Positions 43,364 through 53,509 of a stretch of DNA of 64,000 nucleotides are shown here, in pieces. A program made the position numbers and the translations under genes. Source of the DNA: JAPSGB01 sp963775185 (GTDB taxonomy: Bacteria > Myxococcota_A > Polyangia > Polyangiales > Polyangiaceae); the NCBI GenBank assembly GCA_963775185.1, contig CAVZIE010000031.1, positions 248,001 to 312,000 of the forward strand, in the 5' to 3' direction. The notes below the pieces were generated by a model. That model saw only the letters and a program-made list of their open reading frames with translations. It was not told the DNA's origin and searched no databases. How positions within the stretch are numbered: the first letter of the stretch is position 1; each line of letters begins with the position of its first letter.

Positions 43364-46102
43364 ATGAAGGGGGTGCTCCTGGTCCTTGCGATCCTGCTTG
43401 CCGGTGCGGGCTGCGGCAGCACCGATACGCCCGTCTTCGGCGGTACGGACGGCGGAGCGGGCGATGCTGGCGGCAGCGATGGCGGCGCGTCGTGCGGAAA
43501 CAGTCTGGACTGCGCGACCAACCAGGTCTGCGACCCGGCTACGCACCGCTGCGTCGAGTGCCTGGGCGTGGCGGACTGTCCCGCGAACAACGACTGCGCG
43601 GACCACAAGTGCGTGCCGTTCCAGTCGTGCACGTCGTCGCTCGACTGCCCCACGGACCAGGTCTGCGATCCGGCGTCCGCCCGCTGCGTGCAGTGCGTCG
43701 GGGACGCCGACTGCAATCCCGGCGAGACGTGCGCCGGCCACGTCTGCCGTACCGGTTGCCAGAGCGACCTGCAGTGCACGCCGCAAGGCCTCCTGTGCGA
43801 CATGGCGAAGGGCTACTGTGTGGAGTGCATCACCCACGACGACTGCACCGCCGACGAGTTCTGCAGCCAGGGCGCGTGCAAGCCCGACGTCTGCCAGGCC
43901 GGCACGTCGTCGTGTCAGGGTACCGCGGTAGTCACGTGCGACGACGTCGGTTCCAGCCTGGGGGCGCCCCAGCAGTGCCAGTACGTGTGCCTCGCCGGCG
44001 CGTGCTCCGGCGTCTGCGCGCCCGGCGCGGTGCGCTGCAGCGGTCAGGTGCCGGAGACGTGCGACGCCAGCGGACAGTGGGCGCCTGCCGCTGCTTGCCC
44101 ATACGTGTGCTCCGCCGGCAGCTGCATCGGCACGTGCACGCCCGGGGAAGCGCGCTGCAGCGGCCAGCTGCCGGAGACGTGCGACGCGAGCGGCAACTGG
44201 CAGGGGTCCGCGTCCTGCCCGTACGTGTGCTCGGCGGGCGCCTGCACGGGATCGTGCCAGCCGGGCGCCGTTCGTTGCAGCGGTCTGGTTCCCCAGAGCT
44301 GCGACGCGTCTGGGCAGTGGCAGGACAGCGGCGCGGCGTGCGCGTACGTGTGCGCTGCCGGAGCCTGCAGCGGCGTGTGCACGCCCGGCTCCAAGGAGTG
44401 CAACGGCGTCGTGCCGCGGACCTGCAGCTCGTCCGGGCAGTGGCAGGACGGCAGCCCGTGCTCGTACCTGTGCAGCAGCGGCGTGTGCACCGGATCGTGC
44501 ACGCCGGGCTCGAAGCAGTGCAGCGGCAAGCAGCCCCAGAGCTGCGACAGCGCGGGAACGTGGCAGAACGCGGGCAGCGCCTGCCAGTACGTGTGCGATT
44601 CGGGCGCGTGCACCGGCGTATGCACGCCGGGCTCCAAGGACTGCAACGGCAAGCTGCCGCGCACATGTGACGCTTCGGGTCAGTGGCAGAGCGGGACAAC
44701 GTGCCAGTACCTGTGCATCGCCGGCGCGTGCAGCGCGTGCTCGCCCGGCACGAAGCGCTGCAGCGGTCTGGACCGGCAGACCTGCGACTCGAACGGCCAG
44801 TGGCAGACGGACGCGACCTGCACGAACCCACACGGGCAAGCCGTGTGCACGTCCGGTGCGTGCGCGCCCGTGTGCGACGCGGACTACGACGACTGCGACG
44901 GCAATCTGGACAACGGCTGCGAAGCGTCGCTGCAGACGGACAGCAACAACTGCAAGAGCTGCGGGACCCAATGCGGCTCCGGCAAGAGCTGCGTCGCGGG
45001 CACCTGCAAGACCGGGTGCGTCGCGGAAGAGGCCGTCGGCGGCAGCCATGCGTGCGCGCGCAAGCTCGACGGCACGGCGTGGTGCTGGGGACTCAACAGC
45101 TACGGCCAGATCGGCGTCGGCAACAATACGTCGCCGCAGCCGACGCCGCTCCAGGTGACCGCGCTGGGCACCGACGTCGCGTCGCTGGCGACGGGGGACA
45201 ACGAGAGCTGCGCCGCGAAGACCGACGGCACCCTGTGGTGCTGGGGCCAGAACACCTACGGCGAGATCGGCGACGGCACCACGACGACGCCGCGGACGTC
45301 GCCCGTCCAGGTCACGACCCTGGGGACCACTGCGGACCGGGCCGCGCTGGGCACGTACCACGCGTGCGCGCTGGACAAGAGCGGCAGCCTCTGGTGCTGG
45401 GGCTACAACTACTACGGTCAAGTGGGCGACGGCACGACGACCACGCCTAGAACGACGCCGGTGAAGATCACCAGCCTGGGCTCGGTTGTCGGCGTCGCGC
45501 TCGGCTCCTATCACAGCTGCGCCGTCAAGACCGACCACACGCTGTGGTGCTGGGGCTACAACTACTACGGCGCGGTCGGCGACGGCAGCTCGCAGAACTC
45601 GCGATCGGCGCCCGTGCAGGCGACGTCGCTCGGCGCCAACGTCGCGCAGGTCTCCGCCGGCAGCTACCACACGTGCGCCGTCAAGACCGACCACACACTG
45701 TGGTGCTGGGGCTACAACAACTACGGCCAGCTCGGCGACGGCACCACGACCACCCGGCTGACGCCGGTCCAGATCACGTCGCTGGGCAGCAACGTGGCGT
45801 CCGTCGCGGCGGGCTACTCCCACACGTGCGTGCTCAAGACGGACAACACGCTGTGGTGCTGGGGCTACAACTACTACGGCCAGGTCGGCGACGGCACGAC
45901 GACCACCCCGAAGACCTCGCCCGTGCAGGTCGCGCTCGGCGCGAGCGCCCTCGACGTCACCGCTGGCGGCTACGAGACCTGCGCTCGCCAGTCCTCGACG
46001 GCGCTCTACTGCTGGGGCTCGAATGGCTCGGGCCAGGTCGGCGACGGTGCGACCAGCACTGCCCGTAGCTCGCCGACGGCGACGCTCGTCACGTGCCCGT
46101 GA
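43364..46102 (+). CDS. Large lipoprotein with Cys-rich repeats and seven RCC1 repeats
   Basis: The 912-residue protein has a lipoprotein signal (LAGAGC) and short Gly/Asp tether. Residues about 40-185 hold DxDC-type Cys modules. Then come seven units of about 40 residues with pattern CxPG-x3-CxG-x2-PxTC-x3-GxW...YxC-x3-AC. The C-terminal part (about 560-912) contains seven RCC1-type blades, each with WCWGxNxxGQxGDGT, enough to close one seven-bladed propeller. RCC1 propellers bind proteins; the Cys repeats are probably disulphide stalk modules. It converges with the MopE-like gene after seven bases. Near-identical blades (CWGYNYYGQVGDGTTTT twice) suggest recent duplication. Function unknown. 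Confidence 0.88.
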   Translation: MKGVLLVLAILLAGAGCGSTDTPVFGGTDGGAGDAGGSDGGASCGNSLDCATNQVCDPATHRCVECLGVADCPANNDCADHKCVPFQSCTSSLDCPTDQVCDPASARCVQCVGDADCNPGETCAGHVCRTGCQSDLQCTPQGLLCDMAKGYCVECITHDDCTADEFCSQGACKPDVCQAGTSSCQGTAVVTCDDVGSSLGAPQQCQYVCLAGACSGVCAPGAVRCSGQVPETCDASGQWAPAAACPYVCSAGSCIGTCTPGEARCSGQLPETCDASGNWQGSASCPYVCSAGACTGSCQPGAVRCSGLVPQSCDASGQWQDSGAACAYVCAAGACSGVCTPGSKECNGVVPRTCSSSGQWQDGSPCSYLCSSGVCTGSCTPGSKQCSGKQPQSCDSAGTWQNAGSACQYVCDSGACTGVCTPGSKDCNGKLPRTCDASGQWQSGTTCQYLCIAGACSACSPGTKRCSGLDRQTCDSNGQWQTDATCTNPHGQAVCTSGACAPVCDADYDDCDGNLDNGCEASLQTDSNNCKSCGTQCGSGKSCVAGTCKTGCVAEEAVGGSHACARKLDGTAWCWGLNSYGQIGVGNNTSPQPTPLQVTALGTDVASLATGDNESCAAKTDGTLWCWGQNTYGEIGDGTTTTPRTSPVQVTTLGTTADRAALGTYHACALDKSGSLWCWGYNYYGQVGDGTTTTPRTTPVKITSLGSVVGVALGSYHSCAVKTDHTLWCWGYNYYGAVGDGSSQNSRSAPVQATSLGANVAQVSAGSYHTCAVKTDHTLWCWGYNNYGQLGDGTTTTRLTPVQITSLGSNVASVAAGYSHTCVLKTDNTLWCWGYNYYGQVGDGTTTTPKTSPVQVALGASALDVTAGGYETCARQSSTALYCWGSNGSGQVGDGATSTARSSPTATLVTCP

Positions 46103-46109
46103 CGCGCGG

Positions 46110-47318
46110 CTAGTGGCACTGCACGACGCCGCTGCAGCTGCCGACGGATTGTTGGCTGTTCGGATAGTCCTGGCAGCACTCGCCGGCGTTCTGGCAGCAG
46201 CTCGGGTCGTACAGATCGCCGCCGCAGCCGCTCGGACGATCCGTGGTCTCGGTGCACGCGCCCCACGCGCCGGTGGAGTCGCAGCTCTGCTTGCCCCAGT
46301 GGCAGTACACCGGGTCGTCGCAGTAGCGGCTCTGGCCGGGGTTGCACGTCTCGCAGTCCTGATCGTTGCAGTCGGTCTGCTTGTCGCAGTCGTCGTCGAC
46401 GCCGTCGGAGCAGTTGGTCTCGCGGGCCGCGCAGCCGCACTGGCCCGGCGCCTTGCAGTCCGGATCGTCGCAGTCGATCTTGCCGTCGCAGTCGTTGTCC
46501 TTGCCGTCGTTGCAGAACGCTTCGACGAAGTACGGGAACTGGGGCGTGCAGCCGCCGGTGGGCTTGCAGTTCGCCGCGAGCACGCAGTCGGGATCCTGGC
46601 AGTCGATCTGCTTGTCGCAGTCGTTGTCCTTGCCGTCGTTGCAGATCTCCGTGGTGCCGCAGTTGCACACGCCGGCGCAATCCGGATCCTGGCAGCCGAT
46701 GAGACCGTCGCAGTCGGCGTCCTTGCCGCTGAAGCAGTCCTCGCTGGTGGCGGTGGGCACGCACTGCCCGCCGGGATCCTTGCCGTCGCAGTCCTCGTCG
46801 ATGCCGTTGCCCGGGATCTCGGCGCTCGGCAACGACTCGCCGACGCACGGGCCCCACGAGTTGAACTCGCCGTACGCCTGGCAGCCCTGGACGCCGTCCT
46901 TGCACGCGCCCTGGTTGCGGCGCTCCGGCGGGCCGCTCCAGCACGCCTGTGTCGTGCCGGCCTGGCAAGAGCAGCCCTCGTCGACCAGGCCGTTGCCGTC
47001 GTCGTCCTGGCCGTTGCCGCAGGTGTCGTTGCCTTGCGTCGCGCCGGCGCCGCCGCCGCTGCCGCCGCTCGCCGCGCCCGCGCCGGCGGCGCCGCCACTC
47101 GACGAGGCGCCGCTGCCGGCGTTGCCGCCCGAGCTGACCCCGGCGCTGCCGCTCGCCCCGCCGTTGCCCGCGCTGCCGTCCACCGCGGCCGAGCCGCCGT
47201 TGCCGCCATTGCCACCGCTGTGGCCGCCGGTGCCGCTGTTCGTGCCGCCGGTCGCCGAGCAGGCGACGACGACGCCGAGACACAAGCCCAGGGTAGATCG
47301 CAGGTAGCGAAGCGCCAT
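46110..47318 (-). CDS. MopE-like acidic Cys-rich lipoprotein
   Basis: The 402-residue protein has a lipoprotein signal (VVAC), a Gly/Ser/Ala tether of about 75 residues and then repeated acidic modules such as NDGKDNDCDGKIDCDDPDC, at least five copies, matching the putative metal-binding motif of myxobacterial and methanotroph MopE proteins. Calcium binding is likely from the DxDxDG pattern; metal identity is inference. A Trp/Cys-rich ending (YCHWGKQSCDSTGAWG) follows. A good GGAGGAGC Shine-Dalgarno precedes the ATG at 47318. It is transcribed toward, and ends seven bases from, the RCC1 gene. Confidence 0.87.
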   Translation of the reverse strand: MALRYLRSTLGLCLGVVVACSATGGTNSGTGGHSGGNGGNGGSAAVDGSAGNGGASGSAGVSSGGNAGSGASSSGGAAGAGAASGGSGGGAGATQGNDTCGNGQDDDGNGLVDEGCSCQAGTTQACWSGPPERRNQGACKDGVQGCQAYGEFNSWGPCVGESLPSAEIPGNGIDEDCDGKDPGGQCVPTATSEDCFSGKDADCDGLIGCQDPDCAGVCNCGTTEICNDGKDNDCDKQIDCQDPDCVLAANCKPTGGCTPQFPYFVEAFCNDGKDNDCDGKIDCDDPDCKAPGQCGCAARETNCSDGVDDDCDKQTDCNDQDCETCNPGQSRYCDDPVYCHWGKQSCDSTGAWGACTETTDRPSGCGGDLYDPSCCQNAGECCQDYPNSQQSVGSCSGVVQCH

Positions 47319-47420
47319 CGAGAGCTCCTCCAGCCGAGCACACCGAGGCTACCACGCGACCGCGCCCGGGGCGCGCTGTGGACGCGCCCGGGCCCCCGCG
47401 CTAGACCGGCCGCGTCGAAA

Positions 47421-49069
47421 ATGAGCGATCCCGGCGAAACGAGCGGCGAAGACGCGCTTGTCGCGGCGCGCCACGCCAAGGCCGAGCGCGTGCGTGCCCG
47501 GAATGCGAATCCGTTCGCCAACGACGTGGCGGTGGAGGACCGCGAGCTGGTTGCCGCGCTGCGCCAACGCTTCGCCGCGGCGCTGCTCGATGCCGCCGAG
47601 CAGCGCTACGATCCGGAGCGCGTCGCGGAGCTTTGCGCCGATCGGCCGACCCACGTGCTCGGCCGGCTGATGGCGCGGCGCGGCTTCGGCAAGGCGTCGT
47701 TCCTGCGGCTGCGGGACAGCTCCGGGGAGATCCAGGTCTTCGCCAAGAAGGACGTGCTCGGCGACGACTACGCCGAGCTCGAGGACGTCGACATCGCCGA
47801 CCACATCGAGGTGCGCGGGCCGCTGATGGTCACCAAGACCGGCGAGCTCAGCGTGCAGGCGACGTCGCTCCGGCTGCTTGACCAAGGCGCTGCGCCCGCT
47901 GCCGGACAAGTGGCACGGCTTGACCGACGTGGACGCCCGCTACCGGCGTCGCTACGTCGATCTGGTCGCGAACCCGGAAGCGGCGTCGGTGCTCCGCGCG
48001 CGCTCGTTCGTGGTGCAGGGCTTGCGCGACTTCCTCGATCGTCACGGCTTCCTCGAGGTCGAGACTCCGACCCTGCACACGCTCGTCGGCGGCGCCGCGG
48101 CGCGTCCCTTCAAGACCCACCACAACACGCTCGATCTGGAGCTGTTCCTGCGCATCGCGCCGGAGCTGTACCTCAAGCGCCTGCTCGTCGGCGGGCTCGA
48201 GCGCGTGTTCGAGATCGGCCGCTGCTATCGCAACGAGGGCATCAGCACGCGGCACAATCCCGAGTTCACGATGCTCGAGTTCTACCAGGCCTACGCGACC
48301 TACGAGACGCTGATGGACGAGACGGAGCAGATGCTGCGCCACGTCGACGGCTTCGTCGCCGAGCGCATGGCGGGCATCGGGCAGCAGGCGGAGTACGAGC
48401 GCTGGGTCGCGGCGCGGCCGTTCACGCTCGCCGAGCCGTTCGTGCGGCTGCCGATGCGCGAGGCGATCCGCCGCGCCCTGGAGCTCGCCCAGCTGCCCGC
48501 GGATCTGGTCTCGAGCCGGGAATTTCCGCCGGCGCTCCGCGCGCGTTCGGAGCGCGCGGCGCAGATCGACTGGCAGAACCTCGAGAAGGGCCTGTCCGTT
48601 TGCGACAGCGACGGCGAGCGGCTGTTCGTCGCCTACGAGTACCTGGCCGAGCCGTTCCTGGCGCGAGGACTACCGCAGCCCCGACGGCTCGCGCAGCGTG
48701 CCGGTGTTCGTCATGGATCATCCGTTCGAGGTCTCGCCGCTGGCCCGCAAGAAGGACGCCGACCCGTCGCTCGTCGATCGCTTCGAGCTGTTCGTGGACT
48801 CGCGAGAGCTGTGCAACGCGTTCAGCGAGCTGAACGACCCCGACGATCAGGCCGCGCGCTTCCGGGGCCAGGCCGAGAAGAAGGCGCGCGGCGACGAGGA
48901 GACGATGGACTACGACGCGGACTACATCCGCGCGCTGGAGCACGGGATGCCGCCGGCGGCTGGTTTCGGGCTGGGCGTCGATCGGCTGGTGATGATGCTG
49001 GCGTCGCAGCCCTCCATCCGCGACGTGATCGCGTTCCCGCTGATGAGGCCGGAGTCCCCGACTCGATGA
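47421..49069 (+). CDS. lysS: Lysyl-tRNA synthetase, class II; frame broken twice by single extra bases
   Basis: The enzyme charges tRNA-Lys. The N-terminal anticodon-binding OB domain (GRLMARRGFGKASFLRLRD) is followed by the class II core: motif 2 FEIGRCYRNEGISTRHNPEF and motif 3 GFGLGVDRLVMM. Reading as written fails twice. At 47878-47879 one extra T shifts SLRLL away from TKALRPLPDKWHGL, and at 48660-48661 one extra G separates AEPFL from REDYRSPDGSRSVPVFV. Removing those bases gives a continuous protein of about 548 residues. Both breaks sit in short homopolymers. The gene is essential, so these are presumably errors. ATG 47421 is the natural start; the stop overlaps an ATG for the next gene (ATGA). 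Confidence 0.92.
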
Positions 49070-50815
49070 TCGCCGCGCTCCCTGGCATCCCCGGGCACGA
49101 AGGCTTCGGCGAAGGCCGTCGGCATCTTCGGCAAGGCGTGGATCGCGGTCGGCCTGGGCGGTCGCATCGCGCTCGTGTGTCTCGCGCTGGTGATCGTCGC
49201 GTGGCTGGCCGTGCTCGGTTTCCGGCGCCTCGGACGCGGCGGTCGCCGTCACCTGCTGATCGGCTTGAACGTGCTGTTCCTCGTGGCCTTCGTCGGCCTC
49301 GCGCAGTGGGCGCGGCGCTTGCCGCAACCCGAGGGCACGTACTTCGTCCTGTGGCACCAGCTGGTGCGCGTCGGCGCGGCGTTGTCGGGGACGGCGTTCG
49401 TCGTCGCGTTCATGGCGCTCGCTCTGCCGTGGGTGCTCGATCGCATCGAGGGTCGCGGCTTCGTGTCGTTCGTGGCCGCTCGCCACGTGCGCGCGAGCAA
49501 GAGCGGCTTCTTGACGGTAATCTCGATCCTGAGCATCGCCGGCGTGGCGATCAGCTCGCTCGCGCTGTGCCTCGTCGTGTCGATCATGGGCGGCTTCGGC
49601 GCGGACCTGAAGCGCAAGATCCTCGGCAACAACGCCCACATCAAGGTGGAGGCCACCCAGGTCGGCGGCTTCGATCACTGGCGCCCGGTGGTGGACGACA
49701 TCCGGCTCGTGTCCGGCGTGAAGGCTGCGACGCCCGTCGCGCAAGGCGAGGCGATGGCGTCGAGCGCGTCGAACACCGCCGGCGTGATCGTCCGTGGCGT
49801 GGACACCGCGACCATCGGCACGGTGATCGATCTGGTGAAGAACATCGAGGTCGGCAAGTTCAGCTACCTCGATCACCCGGCGGATCTCGCGAATCTGCCG
49901 CCGGACACCGTGATCGGCCTCGGCCCGGGCGGCGAGCACTACCTCAAGGGGCCGGACATCCGCCCCTGGATGAACGACAAGCTCGACCCGGACGTGGCCG
50001 CGGCGCTCGAGCCGCCGGACACGTTCCCCGGCGTGGTGATCGGCCGCGAGCTCGCCAAGACGCTGCACGTGTACGTCGGCGACGAGATGACGCTGGTCTC
50101 TCCGCTCGGCGACCTCGGCCCGATGGGCATCTTGCCGCGCACGCGCCGCTACCGCGTGGCCGCGATCTTCTACAGCGGGATGTACGAGTACGACGCCGCG
50201 CACGTTTACATGAAGCTCGACAGCGCGCAGGACTTCCTCGATCTGAAGCACAACATCACCGGCATCGAGGTAAAGGTCGACAACGCCGAGAACGTCGAGC
50301 CCGTCGACGTGCGGGTCAAGGCGGCGATCCACAGAAGCGATCTCGACGTGCGCGACTGGAAAGAGATGAACAAGCGCCTATTTTCGGCGCTGAAGCTGGA
50401 GCGCATCGCGACCTTCATCATCTTGTCGATCGCGATCGCCGTCGCCAGCTTCTGCATCATCTGCACGCTGCTCTTGATGGTGACGGAGAAGAGCAAGGAG
50501 ATCGCCATCCTCAAGGCGATCGGCTCGAGCGATCGATCGATCCTGCGCGTGTTCATGTCCGAGGGCATCATCATCGGCGCCATCGGTACGGTGTTCGGCG
50601 TGGTCACCGGCCTGGCGTTCACGCTGAGCTTGCTCTGGCTCGGCGTGCGTCTGGACCCGGACGTGTATTACGTCGACAAGCTGCCCATCAACGTCGACCC
50701 GGTGGACTTCACGCTGGTCGCGCTCGCCGCGCTGGCGATCACGACCATCGCCACCATCTACCCGGCCATCGCCGCCAGCCGGCTGCGCCCCGTCGAAGGG
50801 ATCCGCTACGAATGA
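49066..50815 (+). CDS. LolC/LolE-type ABC transporter permease
   Basis: This permease has a membrane-spanning N-terminus, a large periplasmic domain and the FtsX-like end (IATFIILSIAIAVASF, EIAILKAIGSSDRSILRVFM). The HVRASKSGFLTVISILSIAGV segment is characteristic of LolC/E, which extract lipoproteins from the inner membrane. Here extra N-terminal membrane segments precede it (VCLALVIVAWLAVL and two others). The confirmed frame begins at GTG 49175; coding style continues upstream to about 49097 without a start. An ATG at 49066 overlapping lysS would join if one G near 49096 were removed. I give this longer version with doubt. It works with the ATPase gene downstream. Confidence 0.82.
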
Positions 50816-50834
50816 TCTGCCTGTCCTTCAGGAT

Positions 50835-50884
50835 GATGCCGGTCCGGCGCGAAATCCCGCTTCGCCCCGTTCGATACCGCGCCG
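50835..50884. repeat. Palindromic repeat copy 7 (two arms)
   Basis: GATGCCGGTCCGGCGCGAAA (50835-50854) continues ATCCCGC and is inversely matched at 10 of 12 positions by GATACCGCGCCG (50873-50884). It sits between the permease and ATPase genes of the Lol-type exporter, inside a presumed operon, so it need not be a terminator. Confidence 0.75.
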
Positions 50885-50914
50885 CCACAAACAATCCCAT
50901 GAAAGATCCCGGTC

Positions 50915-51667
50915 GTGGCTGAAGCCCTCGTCGTCATCGAGAACCTGCACAAGAGCTTCGAGCACATGGGGCGCACGCTGCATGTGCTCAAGGGCATCGA
51001 TCTGATGATCTTCCCGGGTCAGATCATGGCCATCGTCGGGCCGTCCGGCGCCGGCAAGAGCACGCTGCTGCACTGCATGGGCACGCTCGATCTGCCGTCG
51101 AGCGGTCGCATCCTGCTCGCCGGCGAGGAGCTCACGGCGATGTCGTCGACGCGACTGGCCGCGGTGCGGAACAAGGAGATCGGCTTCGTCTTCCAGTTCC
51201 ACCACCTGCTCCCCGAGTTCACCGCGCTCGAGAACGTGATGATGCCCGGCCTGATCCAGGGCCGCTCCAAGCGCGACATGGAGAAGAAAGCGCGCGCGCT
51301 GCTGGCGGAGGTCGGGCTCACCGATCGCGGCACGCACCGCCCCGGCGAGCTCAGCGGCGGCGAGCAGCAGCGCGTGGCGGTGGCGCGCGCGCTCGCCCTC
51401 GACCCGAAGCTCGTGCTCGCCGACGAGCCGACGGGCAACCTGGACACGCAGACCAGCGACGCCATCCACGAGCTGTTTTTCCAGATCAACAAGGAGCACG
51501 GCACGACAATCGTGGTCGTGACGCACAACCCGTTCTTCGCCGAGAGCATGCCGCGCGTCGTGCGCATGCTCGACGGCAAGGTCGTGAAAGACGAGCGCGG
51601 GACGGGCAGCGCGGCGGTCGATCCTGTGCCGGATGCGCCGGCGCCGGCGCCCGAGGCCGCCGGCTAG
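50915..51667 (+). CDS. lolD: LolD-type ABC transporter ATP-binding protein
   Basis: The 250-residue ATPase has Walker A GPSGAGKST, LSGGEQQR signature, Walker B LVLADEPTGNLD and switch His (VVTHNPFF). The FVFQFHHLLPEFTALENVMMP segment is diagnostic of LolD, which powers release of outer-membrane lipoproteins. That suits a genome so rich in lipoproteins. The C-terminal 25 residues are Ala/Pro-rich, an extension beyond the usual family end. GTG at 50915 is chosen since MAEALVVIENLHKSF starts the domain normally. It lies 99 bases after the permease gene, with a repeat copy between. Confidence 0.92.
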   Translation: MAEALVVIENLHKSFEHMGRTLHVLKGIDLMIFPGQIMAIVGPSGAGKSTLLHCMGTLDLPSSGRILLAGEELTAMSSTRLAAVRNKEIGFVFQFHHLLPEFTALENVMMPGLIQGRSKRDMEKKARALLAEVGLTDRGTHRPGELSGGEQQRVAVARALALDPKLVLADEPTGNLDTQTSDAIHELFFQINKEHGTTIVVVTHNPFFAESMPRVVRMLDGKVVKDERGTGSAAVDPVPDAPAPAPEAAG

Positions 51668-51767
51668 CGCCCGGATTCTCGAGCCCCGGAGCCCCGGCGC
51701 CCTGGGGATTTGACCGGGTTTTCTCCCACAAAGGCCCGACGCCGCCGACGTCCTACACCGGCCGCCA

Positions 51768-51795
51768 TTGTCAGCATCCCCATCCGCGGGATAAT
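51768..51795 (+). promoter_or_regulatory. Near-consensus sigma70 promoter, probably leaderless
   Basis: TTGTCA (51768-51773) and GATAAT (51790-51795) each match five of six consensus bases and are 16 bases apart. Transcription should start near 51802-51804, and the ATG of the next gene is at 51804 with no ribosome-binding site before it. Confidence 0.55.
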
Positions 51796-51803
51796 GATCG
51801 CCT

Positions 51804-53495
51804 ATGAGGGCCTTGCTTCTGGGGCGAGCCAGCACGATTGGCTTCGTGCTCGGTTCAGTGGTGACGTGTGTCGGTGCGTGCTCCGCCGCCAGCGGTGGCA
51901 GCAAGGTGAACGGCACCGGCGGCTCGAGCGCAAGCGGCGGTAGCGGCGGCTTCGGCGCGACGGGCGGGATGGGCGCGACTGGCGGGTTCGGCGCGGTCGG
52001 CGGCTCCTTCGACGGGGGCGGCGGCTCCGGCGGCTTCACCGGCGACCCGAAGACGTGCGCCCAGGCCACGGCTGCCAAGTCGTACATCGGCTGCGACTTC
52101 TGGCCGACGGTCACCGCGAACAACGTGTGGTCGATCTTCGACTACGCCGTGATCGTCGCGAACGCCGGCGACACCGACGCGACCGTCACGATCGAGAAGA
52201 ACGGCCAGTCGATCTCCGACACGGTTCCGGCGAACGGGCTGAAGAAGTTCTACCTGCCGTGGATCCCCGAGCTCAAGGGTCCCGACACGAACACGTGCGG
52301 CGCGGCGACGCCGATGTCGGCGTCGGTGCGCGCGACCGGCGGCGCCTACCACCTGACGAGCACCGTGCCGGTGACCGTCTATCAGTTCAACGCGCTGGAG
52401 TACAAACCCGCCGGCGGGCAGTCCGGCAAGAACTGGGGCGCGTGTCCGGGAAACCAGCCCTGCTCCCAGAACCTGGGCGCGCCCATCGGCTGTTTCTCGT
52501 ACTCGAACGACGCGTCGATCCTGTTGCCGACGCCGGTGCTGACCGGCAACTACCGGATCACCGCGCAGAAGGGCTGGCCCGCCGCCGGCATTGGCCCCTA
52601 CTTCGCGATCACCGGCACGCAGGACGGCACGAGCGTGACGGTGAATGTGTCCAGCACCGGCCAGATCCTGGGCGGCGGCGGCGTGCAGGCCACCGGTGGC
52701 GGCGGCACCGCGACCTTCACGATCAACGCCGGCGAAGTCGTCGAGATCGTCGGCTCCGCCTCCAGCGACCCGAGCGGCAGCCTGGTACGTGCGGACAAGC
52801 CCGTGCAGGTGATCACCGGCATGCCGTGCGCGCAAGCACCGGTCGGCACCCAGGCCTGCGACCACATCGAGGAGACCGTGTTCCCCGCCGAGACGCTGGG
52901 CGCGCACTACTTCGTCGTGCCGCCGACCGGACCGCTCGACAACGTTCCCGGGCATCTCGTGCGCATCTACGGCAACGTGGACGGCACGCAGCTCACGTAC
53001 CCGAGCGGGCAGCCGAACGGCGCCCCGACCACGATCAACGCCGGCCAGGTCGTCGACCTCAACAACGTGAAGCAGCCCTTCGAGATCCAGGGCGACCACG
53101 AGTTCGCCGTCGGTTCCTTCATGCTCGGCGGCCAGATCCTGGACCCCAGCGGGGGCAAGGGCGATCCGTCGCAGAGCATGGCGATCCCGGTCGAGCAGTT
53201 CCGCTCGAAGTACGTGTTCCTGGCGCCGGACGACTACGACATCAGCTACGTCGACATCGTGATGCCCGACGGCACCAACGTCACGCTCGACGGCAGCGCG
53301 GTGCCGCCGCCGCAGCCGCTCGGCTCCGGCTACAGCTTGGCCCGCGTCAAGCTCGGCTCGGGCGCCCAGGGCGCCCACCTCTTGTCGGCGACCCAGCCCG
53401 TGGGCATCCAGGTCATGGGGTACGGCTCCTACACGAGCTACCAGTATCCGGGCGGGGCGAACCTCGAAGCCATCGCGCCGCCTCCGCCGAAGTGA
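51804..53495 (+). CDS. IgGFc-binding-like lipoprotein
   Basis: The 563-residue protein has a lipoprotein signal (CVGAC), a Gly-rich tether (about residues 28-78), then one large beta-rich domain similar to the N-terminal domain of IgGFc-binding proteins: FDYAVIVANAGDTDATVTI near the start, repeated jelly-roll-like segments, and later DHIEETVFPAETLGAHYFVV. Such proteins are common in myxobacteria, where actual ligand is unknown; binding of immunoglobulin is only the family name. The end is APPPPK. It is preceded by a strong promoter-like sequence placing the message start at the ATG. It converges with the AstA homologue. Confidence 0.88.
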   Translation: MRALLLGRASTIGFVLGSVVTCVGACSAASGGSKVNGTGGSSASGGSGGFGATGGMGATGGFGAVGGSFDGGGGSGGFTGDPKTCAQATAAKSYIGCDFWPTVTANNVWSIFDYAVIVANAGDTDATVTIEKNGQSISDTVPANGLKKFYLPWIPELKGPDTNTCGAATPMSASVRATGGAYHLTSTVPVTVYQFNALEYKPAGGQSGKNWGACPGNQPCSQNLGAPIGCFSYSNDASILLPTPVLTGNYRITAQKGWPAAGIGPYFAITGTQDGTSVTVNVSSTGQILGGGGVQATGGGGTATFTINAGEVVEIVGSASSDPSGSLVRADKPVQVITGMPCAQAPVGTQACDHIEETVFPAETLGAHYFVVPPTGPLDNVPGHLVRIYGNVDGTQLTYPSGQPNGAPTTINAGQVVDLNNVKQPFEIQGDHEFAVGSFMLGGQILDPSGGKGDPSQSMAIPVEQFRSKYVFLAPDDYDISYVDIVMPDGTNVTLDGSAVPPPQPLGSGYSLARVKLGSGAQGAHLLSATQPVGIQVMGYGSYTSYQYPGGANLEAIAPPPPK

Positions 53496-53509
53496 CGGGT
53501 TGCCAATCC

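Noticed and set aside
47421..49069. lysS, moxR, alaC and fumC as pseudogenes
   Set aside because: Only single-base insertions are seen and the rest of each protein is perfectly conserved; lysS is essential. Sequence error is far more likely than decay.
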